From positions 1 to 5,282 of the forward strand of contig JAAZPS010000157.1 in assembly GCA_012797095.1 (NCBI GenBank): a stretch of 5,282 bases of DNA, read 5' to 3'. Under the pieces are notes generated by a model. The model was not told where the DNA came from. It saw nothing but the letters and a program-made list of their open reading frames with translations, and made no database searches. Position numbers and translations under genes: made by a program. Of the stretch, positions 1 through 5,101 are shown piece by piece. This DNA is from Bacillota bacterium. Lineage in GTDB: Bacteria; Bacillota; Dethiobacteria; DTU022. Position 1 is the stretch's first letter. Every line of letters starts with the position of its first letter.

Positions 1-1
1 G

Positions 2-469
2 CAGATCCCTCTGTTCCTCGCAGCATTTACCAATACCCGCAGCGTCGGCTCCCTGACGATCCGGAAAACCGTCGGCGGGGCGGCAGGGGAGCGGCAGCGT
101 AACTTCACTTTCATCATCGATCTGGAGTCAGCGGGCAGCTTCGCCTACCGGGGCAGCAAAGAGGGAACCATCGAGATCGGCGGCGAGATCACCCTGAAAG
201 ATGGCGAATATATCATCATCGAAGGGATCCTTCTCGGCACTGCCTACAGGGTAACCGAAAAGGAAGCGAACCGGGATGGTTACAGCACCCATGCGGTGGG
301 AGCTCGCGGGACGTTCACGGAGCAGGGAGAGACGGCCTCCTTCGTGAACACAAAAAGAGATCTGCCCGGAACAGCGGCCGATGACCTAGCGCTGTGGGGC
401 CTGCTGCTGCTCGGGCTGACCCTGGCGCTGATCGGTCTGAGACGGCAGAAAGCCGGAAAGGATCACTGA
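2..469 (+). CDS. Cell-wall-anchored surface protein with isopeptide (Spy0128/DUF7601-like) domain, 3' end only
   Basis: The reading frame is open from the window edge to TGA 467-469, giving 155 residues of the C-terminus; the start lies upstream. Residues 9-13 (FTNTR) look like the last strand of a preceding repeat. Residues 16-118 form one complete domain: SLTIRKTVGG, FTFIIDL, YRGSKEGTI, LKDGEYIIIEGI, YRVTEKE, DGYST and SFVNTK. This pattern matches the Spy0128/FctA-like pilin-type beta domains (DUF7601 family). In that family a Lys and an Asn form an internal isopeptide bond aided by a Glu; K22, N116 and E86 are the likely trio. The end is a sortase signal: LPGTA (121-125), a hydrophobic helix (about 129-146), then RRQKAGK. 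The protein is inferred to be covalently attached to the cell wall as an adhesin or pilin-like subunit. LPGTA replaces the usual LPxTG. Ligand and full length cannot be known from this fragment. Confidence 0.85.
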   Translation, partial: QIPLFLAAFTNTRSVGSLTIRKTVGGAAGERQRNFTFIIDLESAGSFAYRGSKEGTIEIGGEITLKDGEYIIIEGILLGTAYRVTEKEANRDGYSTHAVGARGTFTEQGETASFVNTKRDLPGTAADDLALWGLLLLGLTLALIGLRRQKAGKDH

Positions 470-487
470 TTGAAGAGCCTGTCACCG

Positions 488-529
488 GATAAATGACCGG
501 GCGGCACGCCAGCTGCCCGGTCATTTATC
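488..529 (+). terminator. Strong hairpin after the surface-protein gene, probable terminator
   Basis: A perfect 15-bp inverted repeat (488-502 with 515-529) extends inward by G-T, G-C and C-G pairs to 18 bp closed by a 6-nt loop (506-511). It begins 18 bases after the TGA of the surface-protein gene, where a transcript end is expected. The downstream side has only a loose T-bearing stretch (TCATATCCTTT), not a true T-run, so it may work as a weak or factor-assisted terminator or as a 3'-end stabiliser. Confidence 0.6.
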
Positions 530-553
530 GGATCATATCCTTTCGCTCCACCC

Positions 554-611
554 GCAGAAACCGCAACTTTACAGGTTAAAAGCGCCCGGAACCCCTGACG
601 AACGTTTCTGC
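554..611. repeat. 8-bp inverted repeat just upstream of the gltX promoter
   Basis: GCAGAAAC (554-561) is repeated as its exact reverse complement GTTTCTGC (604-611), separated by 42 bases. The right arm ends 2 bases before the proposed -35 element at 614. It could be an operator half-site pair or chance; no protein is known to me for it. The remainder of 530-613 shows no gene. Confidence 0.3.
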
Positions 612-613
612 TG

Positions 614-642
614 TTGCGTCCCCGGGCCGGTTATGTTATATT
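614..642 (+). promoter_or_regulatory. Predicted sigma-A-type promoter for gltX (extended -10)
   Basis: The -35 element is TTGCGT (614-619, 3 of 6 matches to TTGACA). After a 17-bp spacer comes TATATT (637-642, 5 of 6 matches to TATAAT). The -10 is directly preceded by TATGT (632-636), the extended -10 motif favoured in Gram-positive bacteria, which offsets the weak -35. Transcription would begin near 648-650, giving a leader of about 28 nt before the gltX start. Confidence 0.6.
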
Positions 643-662
643 ACAGACGGTAAATTAAGGCT

Positions 663-668
663 AAGGAG
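663..668 (+). promoter_or_regulatory. Ribosome binding site that fixes the gltX start
   Basis: AAGGAG ends at 668. The in-frame GTG at 668 overlaps it, so it cannot be served by it. TTG 677 lies 8 nt downstream, an ideal spacing. This decides for TTG 677 as the gltX start. Confidence 0.85.
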
Positions 669-676
669 TGGCACAA

Positions 677-2122
677 TTGGGATCGGTACGGGTTAGATTT
701 GCTCCCAGCCCCACGGGAGAGCTGCATATCGGCGGCGCCAGGACGGCGCTGTTCAATTATCTGTTTGCCCGCGCCAGCGAGGGCACCTTCATTCTGCGCA
801 TCGACGACACCGACCTGGAGCGTTCGCGCGCCGATTACACGGAGGCGCTGCTCGAGGCGATGCGCTGGCTGGGCCTGGACTGGGATGAAGGACCCTATTT
901 TCAGTCCCGCCACCTCGAGGATTACCGCAGCGAGGCAAATCGCCTGCTGGAGGAGGGGAAAGCCTACCGTTGTTTCTGCACCCCTGAAGAGCTGGCTGCC
1001 GGGCGGGAGCGGGCCCGCAAATCCGGCAAACCGTATCTCTATCCGGGAACCTGCCGCGAGCTTCCCCCGGAAAAGATCGAGGCCAGGCTGCAGGAGGGCC
1101 TCAGTCATGTGCTCCGTCTGCGCATACCCGCCGCCGGAGAGACCGTCGTCGACGACCTGATCCGCGGCGAGGTCCGCTTCAGCAACCGCGATCTGGACGA
1201 CTTCATCATCATCAAATCGAACGGCCAACCGACCTACAATTTCGCCAGCGTTGTCGACGACGAAACGCTGAAGATCACCGACGTGATCAGGGCGGAGGAG
1301 CACCTCTCCAACACTCCGCGCCAGCAGATCTGTCTCGAGGCGCTCGGCTACAGGAAACCCCGTTACGCTCACGTGCCGATGATCCTGGCACCGGACCGCA
1401 GCAAATTGAGCAAGCGCCACGGGGCCACCTCGGTGGAAGAATTCCGCTCCGGAGGCTACCTGCCGGAGGCGCTGATCAACTATATGGCCCTGCTGGGCTG
1501 GTCACCCGGCGAGGAGGAGATCATTCCCCTTTCCACGATGATCGCCCTCTTCTCGCTCGATCGGGTCAACAAAACCGCCGCGATCTACGACACCACCAAG
1601 CTGACCTGGATGAACGGCCAGTACATGCGCCTGATTCCCCCGGAAAGATTGGCCGCGGAGGCGCTGCCGTTCTATGAAGCCACCGGCCTGCTGCAGGCAC
1701 CCCTAAAGGGTGAAGCCGAGGCATACTATCAAAGGGTGGCTGCTGCTGTCCACGACCGGGTCAGAACCCTGGCCGAGATGGCCGACGCCTCGACCTACTT
1801 CTACCGTGAAGTGGATAGCTATGACGCCAAAGGCGTGAAGAAACACTTTCAGAAAGAGGGCAGCGCCGCCCTGCTGCGCCGGGCCGCCGGCCTGCTGCAA
1901 ACAGTGGAGCCCTTTACCCTCGACAGCATCGAGGCAGCCTACCGTAGTCTGAGCGAGGAGCTGGGGATCTCCGCCGGTAGGCTGATCCACCCAACCCGCC
2001 TGGCCGTCTCCGGACGGACCATGGGACCGGGCCTATTCGAGATCATCGTCCTTCTGGGGCGCGAAAGAACCGTTGACAGATTGACCCGGGCAGCCCTCTG
2101 GATCGAGCAGGAGCAGCGCTAG
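677..2122 (+). CDS. gltX: Glutamyl-tRNA synthetase (GluRS)
   Basis: This cytoplasmic class I aminoacyl-tRNA synthetase joins glutamate to tRNA-Glu using ATP; depending on the organism it may also charge tRNA-Gln for later amidation. With the TTG start it has 481 residues, a normal bacterial length, and opens with the family-typical VRVRFAPSPTG. Visible motifs are the HIGH-type HIGG (17-20), RIDDTD (41-46), the zinc-type cysteines C99, C101 and C126, the conserved SNRDLDDFIIIKSNGQPTYNF region (169-189), IRAEEHLSNTPRQ (204-216) and KLSKR (243-247). The C-terminal third is the helical anticodon-binding region, ending with the expected GxxxxPxRxAVSG-type segment. Two substitutions stand out: RIEDTD is RIDDTD, and IRGEEH is IRAEEH. 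A GTG at 668 would add three residues but overlaps the ribosome binding site. It appears to be transcribed alone from the promoter at 614-642. Whether it discriminates between tRNA-Glu and tRNA-Gln cannot be read from the sequence. Confidence 0.97.
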   Translation: MGSVRVRFAPSPTGELHIGGARTALFNYLFARASEGTFILRIDDTDLERSRADYTEALLEAMRWLGLDWDEGPYFQSRHLEDYRSEANRLLEEGKAYRCFCTPEELAAGRERARKSGKPYLYPGTCRELPPEKIEARLQEGLSHVLRLRIPAAGETVVDDLIRGEVRFSNRDLDDFIIIKSNGQPTYNFASVVDDETLKITDVIRAEEHLSNTPRQQICLEALGYRKPRYAHVPMILAPDRSKLSKRHGATSVEEFRSGGYLPEALINYMALLGWSPGEEEIIPLSTMIALFSLDRVNKTAAIYDTTKLTWMNGQYMRLIPPERLAAEALPFYEATGLLQAPLKGEAEAYYQRVAAAVHDRVRTLAEMADASTYFYREVDSYDAKGVKKHFQKEGSAALLRRAAGLLQTVEPFTLDSIEAAYRSLSEELGISAGRLIHPTRLAVSGRTMGPGLFEIIVLLGRERTVDRLTRAALWIEQEQR

Positions 2123-2144
2123 CCGCTCACTGCCCACACCCAGG

Positions 2145-2171
2145 TTGACAGAATCAAGGAATTGCTATAAA
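2145..2171 (+). promoter_or_regulatory. Predicted strong promoter of the ABC transporter operon
   Basis: A perfect -35 TTGACA (2145-2150) is followed after 15 bp by TATAAA (2166-2171, 5 of 6), with TG at 2163-2164 forming an extended -10. The spacer is shorter than the ideal 17 bp; TAAACT at 2168 gives a 17-bp spacer but a poorer match. Transcription would start near 2178, leaving a leader of about 140 nt before the first gene. The promoter starts 22 bases after the gltX stop, so the transporter has its own transcript. Confidence 0.7.
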
Positions 2172-2195
2172 CTATCGATTAATCAATACAGAAGC

Positions 2196-2243
2196 ATGGT
2201 AGGGGAACGATTAACCGGAGAAGAACGGTAGAATGGTAGGAGA
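2196..2243 (+). repeat. Direct repeat ATGGTAGGRGA in the operon leader, with mini-ORFs
   Basis: ATGGTAGGGGA (2196-2206) and ATGGTAGGAGA (2233-2243) match at 10 of 11 positions. The first ATG opens an 11-codon ORF (MVGERLTGEER) ending at TAG 2229-2231; the second ATG follows one base later and begins MVGELVLG in another frame. Neither ATG has a convincing ribosome binding site (GGAG at 2217-2220 is 12 nt before the second). The repeats may act as RNA or as a protein-binding element rather than as coding sequence. Confidence 0.4.
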
Positions 2244-2253
2244 GCTTGTCCTT

Positions 2254-2278
2254 GGCCCTCCCGGGCTTTTTTTCTTTT
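2254..2278 (+). terminator. Short GC hairpin plus T-run inside the operon leader, possible attenuator
   Basis: GCCC (2255-2258) pairs with GGGC (2263-2266) across a TCCC loop, with a possible flanking G-T pair at 2254/2267, and is followed at once by seven T, a C and four T (2267-2278). This is the layout of an intrinsic terminator, although the stem is short. It lies about 75-100 nt into the predicted transcript and about 40 nt before the first gene, the position expected of a premature terminator. Confidence 0.5.
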
Positions 2279-2303
2279 CCGAAACCGGTTCCCGCCGAAA
2301 AAT

Positions 2304-2308
2304 GGAGG
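2304..2308 (+). promoter_or_regulatory. Ribosome binding site that fixes the substrate-binding protein start
   Basis: GGAGG (2304-2308) is followed after 9 nt by TTG 2318, where a typical lipoprotein signal peptide begins with MKK. The upstream in-frame start at 2246 would add 24 residues in front of the signal peptide and would lie across the leader hairpin, so it is rejected. The extended sequence GGAGGG (2304-2309) is exactly complementary to CCCTCC (2256-2261) in the leader. Confidence 0.8.
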
Positions 2309-2317
2309 GATTCAAAG

Positions 2318-3289
2318 TTGAAAAAAGTATGGTTGGGGTTGCTTTTGGGGGTGCTGCTCGTCTCTATTCTGGCGGCCGGCTGCGGGCCGCAGGCCGATCT
2401 GCGTATCGGGATCGTGCAGATAGCGGAGCACGACGCTCTCGACGATGCCCGCGACGGATTTATCAAGGCGCTTAAAGAAGAGGGTTTTGAAGATGGGAAA
2501 AACGTGATCATTGATATCCAGAATGCGCAAGGTGAATTCACCACCGCTTCAACTATTGTCGAAGGATTCGTTGCCGACAAGGTTGATCTGATCCTGGCTA
2601 TCGCCACCCCGTCGGCTCAGGCAGCCCTCAATGCAACCAAGGAGATCCCCATCGTGATCACCGCGGTGACCGATCCGGTGAGCACCGGGCTGGCCAACAG
2701 CCTGGAGAAACCGGGGACCAATGTCACCGGAACCCACGATATGAACCCGGTGAAAGATCAGCTTGACCTGCTCCTGGAGATCTTCCCCGATGCAACCAGG
2801 ATCGGGGTGATCTTCAATTCCAGCGAGGACAACTCCCTGGTCCAGGTGGAGATCCTCGAAGAGGAAGCCGCCCGGGCCGGGTTGACCGTGGTCAAGGCAC
2901 CTGTTACCACAACCGGCGAGGTGAGCACCGCTGCCGAATCGCTTCTCGGCAAGGTCGATGTGATCTATGTCCCCACGGACAACACGGTCGTGGAGGCGAT
3001 CGCCTCGGTGATCCAGGTATCGGAGGAGCACCTCGTTCCGGTGATCCCCGGCGAAGCCAGCTGTGTCCGGGCGGGAGCTCTGGCCACCATCGGGATCGAC
3101 TACTCCGTGCTCGGCTACCAGACCGGCAAGATGGCCGCCAAGATCTTGCGCGGCGAGGCCGAGCCGGCGAACATGCCGATCGAGGGACAATCGAAATACA
3201 GCATCGCCGTAAATAAAGTTACTGCAGCCAAGTTCAAGATCACCCTGCCCCAGTCCTTGCTGGAGCGGGCTGACGAGATCATCGAATAG
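2318..3289 (+). CDS. ABC transporter substrate-binding lipoprotein (TrpX-like, ABC_sub_bind family)
   Basis: This is the extracellular capture subunit of the importer encoded by this gene and the next two. With the TTG start it has 323 residues: a lipoprotein signal peptide (MKKVWLGLLLGVLLVSILAA) with the lipobox ending in G21-C22, so the mature protein starts at C22 and is tethered by lipid to the membrane. The two-lobed periplasmic-binding fold of the ABC_sub_bind family follows: IGIVQIAEHDALDDARDGF (30-48), LILAIATPSAQAA (91-103), ITAVTDPVSTGL (114-125), PGTNVTG (132-138), IGVIFNSSEDNS (162-173), VIYVPTDNTV (215-224) and ALATIGIDYSVLGYQTG (254-270). Relatives (TrpX) are predicted to bind tryptophan or other aromatic amino acids, partly from T-box regulation in other Bacillota. 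No T-box consensus is visible here, so the ligand remains an inference. It is first in the operon, 83 bases before the permease gene. Confidence 0.92.
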   Translation: MKKVWLGLLLGVLLVSILAAGCGPQADLRIGIVQIAEHDALDDARDGFIKALKEEGFEDGKNVIIDIQNAQGEFTTASTIVEGFVADKVDLILAIATPSAQAALNATKEIPIVITAVTDPVSTGLANSLEKPGTNVTGTHDMNPVKDQLDLLLEIFPDATRIGVIFNSSEDNSLVQVEILEEEAARAGLTVVKAPVTTTGEVSTAAESLLGKVDVIYVPTDNTVVEAIASVIQVSEEHLVPVIPGEASCVRAGALATIGIDYSVLGYQTGKMAAKILRGEAEPANMPIEGQSKYSIAVNKVTAAKFKITLPQSLLERADEIIE

Positions 3290-3299
3290 CGGAAGCAAG

Positions 3300-3362
3300 C
3301 CCCTCCCGGGGGGGTGAACAGCACCGCTAGAAGAATCAACATTGAGAAGATGATGGGGGAGG
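3300..3362 (+). promoter_or_regulatory. CCCTCCCGGG hairpin and complementary ribosome binding site before the permease gene
   Basis: The gap between the binding-protein and permease genes holds CCCC (3300-3303), a TCCC loop and a run of seven G (3308-3314), which can form a 4-bp GC hairpin. It lacks a T-run, so it is not a clear terminator. CCTCCC (3302-3307) is exactly complementary to GGGAGG (3357-3362), which contains the permease ribosome binding site GGAGG, 10 nt before ATG 3373. Pairing would mask that site. A small hairpin here might instead shield the 3' end of a processed transcript and set the ratio of binding protein to permease. Confidence 0.35.
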
Positions 3363-3372
3363 CGGAAGGTAG

Positions 3373-4305
3373 ATGAATCTCATGCTTTTGTGGAGCACCC
3401 TGATCTTAGGTTTGCTTTACGGGCTTCTGGTACTTGGAGTATTCTTAACCTTCCGCATCCTCAATTATGCCGACCTTTCCGTTGACGGCAGCCTGCCCCT
3501 CGGGGCGGCGATCACCGCCACCCTGATCTTCAACGGGATGAACCCTTTCCTGGCCACCCTGCTGGCGATACCGCTGGGCGCGGCAGCCGGGCTGATCACC
3601 GGGGTGCTCCATACCCGGTTCTCGATCACCCCGCTGCTCTCGGGAATTCTGACCATGATCGGGCTCTACTCGATCAATCTGCGGATCATGGGCCGGCCCA
3701 ATGTTACCCTGCTCAGGCACGATACCATTTTCGATATACTGTCATCCGCCACCGGGCTCTCCCTGCGCCTCAGCCAGACCTTCATCGCCATCGCCGTCAT
3801 CGTTGTGACCGTGATCGGCCTGTACCTTTTTCTCAACACCGAGCTGGGCCAGGCGCTGCGCGGCACCGGGGACAACGAGGTGATGCTGCGCAGTCTGGGA
3901 GTCAATACCGACGGGATGAAGATCATGGGCCTGGCCATCTCCAATGCCCTGGTCGCTCTCTCCGGGGCGCTCATCGCCCAGTACCAGGGCTTTGCCGATA
4001 TCAATATGGGGATCGGGATGATCATCATCGGACTGGCTTCGGTGATCATCGGTGAGGTCGCCCTTGGCGTCAAAACGATCCTCGGCCGCCTCTGTGCTGT
4101 TGTCGCCGGCTCGGTGCTCTACCGGCTGGCCATCGCTCTGGTCCTCAGGATCAGCTTTATCGAATATACCGATCTGAAACTTTTCACCGCTCTGCTGGTC
4201 ACCATCGCCTTGATTTCACCCGAGATCAGCAAAAAATTCAGACCCGCTCCAGATCTGGCGCTGCTGGAAGAGAGAACCGGAGGGGCAGAAAGGGCCGGCA
4301 ATTAA
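3373..4305 (+). CDS. ABC transporter permease (TrpY-like, BPD_transp_2 family)
   Basis: This is the membrane channel subunit, presumably working as a homodimer because the operon has only one permease gene. It has 310 residues with about eight or nine hydrophobic segments, roughly 5-27, 41-56, 58-79, 86-103, 135-154, 185-203, 213-232, 239-258 and 268-285. The loop FRILNYADLSVDGSLPLGAA (27-46) and the stretch LGVNTDGMKIMGLAISNAL, followed by GMIIIGLASVIIGE, are characteristic of this branched-chain/ribose-type permease family and of TrpY-like members in particular. The N-terminus lacks a cleavable signal, as expected. The C-terminal tail after about 287 is charged and cytoplasmic. Start ATG 3373 has GGAGG at 3358-3362. 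The stop TAA is one base before the ATPase ATG, which suggests translational coupling. Substrate specificity cannot be read from this subunit. Confidence 0.93.
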   Translation: MNLMLLWSTLILGLLYGLLVLGVFLTFRILNYADLSVDGSLPLGAAITATLIFNGMNPFLATLLAIPLGAAAGLITGVLHTRFSITPLLSGILTMIGLYSINLRIMGRPNVTLLRHDTIFDILSSATGLSLRLSQTFIAIAVIVVTVIGLYLFLNTELGQALRGTGDNEVMLRSLGVNTDGMKIMGLAISNALVALSGALIAQYQGFADINMGIGMIIIGLASVIIGEVALGVKTILGRLCAVVAGSVLYRLAIALVLRISFIEYTDLKLFTALLVTIALISPEISKKFRPAPDLALLEERTGGAERAGN

Positions 4306-4306
4306 G

Positions 4307-5101
4307 ATGCTGCAAATTAAAAACCTGTACAAAGTCTTCCATATTGGAGAGATCAATGAAAAAGTCGCCCTGCAAAAGGTCAATCTGCTTCTCAAACCCG
4401 GTGAATTTGTTACCGTCATCGGGGGTAACGGCGCCGGCAAGAGCACCCTGCTGAACTGTATCGCCGGAGTCCATCTACCCGAAAAAGGGACGATCCTGCT
4501 CGATGGAAAGGAGATCACCCGTTTACCCGATTACCAGCGGGCTGGAGCGATCTGCCGTATCTTCCAGGATCCCATGATCGGCACGGCCGCCTCGCTGACC
4601 GTTGAAGAGAATCTGGCCCTGGCCCTGCGCCGCGGCCAGCGGAGACGGTTGAGCCGGGCAATCACCCGCAGCGAACGGGAGCTCTTTCGCCAGAAACTGT
4701 CCGTGCTGGAGCTGGGGCTGGAGCAGCGGCTTTCCACACCGGTCCAGCTGCTCTCGGGAGGGCAGCGGCAAGCCCTGGCGCTGCTGATGGCCACCCTGGT
4801 GCGGCCAAAGTTGGCCCTGCTCGACGAGCATACCGCCTCGCTGGATCCGAAAACAGCACTGCGCGTGCTCCATCTGACCAGAACCCTCTTCGAAAACGAG
4901 CGGATCACCACCCTGATGATCACCCACAATATGGAGCAGGCCCTGGACCTGGGGCGGCGCCTGATCATGCTCCACGAGGGCTCGCTTATCCTCGATGTCA
5001 ACGATCTGGAGCGGGACGGCCTCACCGTCCCCAAGCTGGTCGATCTCTTTCACGCCGCCAGCGGCGAGCAGCTCCACAACGACCGCCTGCTGCTGCATTA
5101 G
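4307..5101 (+). CDS. ABC transporter ATP-binding protein (TrpZ-like)
   Basis: This is the cytoplasmic ATPase that powers the importer, acting as a dimer on the permease. It has 264 residues, a single nucleotide-binding domain with every catalytic motif: Walker A GGNGAGKST (39-47), Q-loop Q87 in IFQDP, signature LSGGQ (149-153), Walker B LALLDE (169-174) with catalytic E174, D-loop SLDP (178-181) and the switch histidine H207 in MITHNM. The sequence DEHTASLDP is typical of the TrpZ-like ATPases that accompany ABC_sub_bind lipoproteins. The basic stretch RRGQRRRLSR (108-117), after the Q-loop, lies in the helical subdomain that contacts the permease. ATG 4307 follows the permease stop by one base. 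Its nearest ribosome binding sequence, AAAGGG (4289-4294), is rather far at 12 nt, so it may depend on ribosomes finishing the permease. No clear terminator follows the gene. Confidence 0.95.
   Translation: MLQIKNLYKVFHIGEINEKVALQKVNLLLKPGEFVTVIGGNGAGKSTLLNCIAGVHLPEKGTILLDGKEITRLPDYQRAGAICRIFQDPMIGTAASLTVEENLALALRRGQRRRLSRAITRSERELFRQKLSVLELGLEQRLSTPVQLLSGGQRQALALLMATLVRPKLALLDEHTASLDPKTALRVLHLTRTLFENERITTLMITHNMEQALDLGRRLIMLHEGSLILDVNDLERDGLTVPKLVDLFHAASGEQLHNDRLLLH

Noticed and set aside
641..1420. Long open frame on the minus strand opposite gltX
   Set aside because: It lies wholly over the gltX promoter and the clear gltX coding sequence, shows no recognisable domain, and is the kind of antisense frame expected in GC-rich coding DNA.
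2246..2317. N-terminal extension of the substrate-binding protein
   Set aside because: It would put 24 residues before a standard MKK lipoprotein signal peptide and cross the leader hairpin and T-run; GGAGG plus TTG 2318 is far better.
2178..2317. T-box, purine, TPP, SAM, glycine or preQ1 riboswitch in the leader
   Set aside because: None of the conserved core sequences of these classes was found by eye; only the terminator-like hairpin is visible.
2549..3298. 249-codon minus-strand frame opposite the substrate-binding protein gene
   Set aside because: Its translation is rich in G, H and D with no family features, whereas the + strand has a complete, motif-rich protein. It is a shadow frame.
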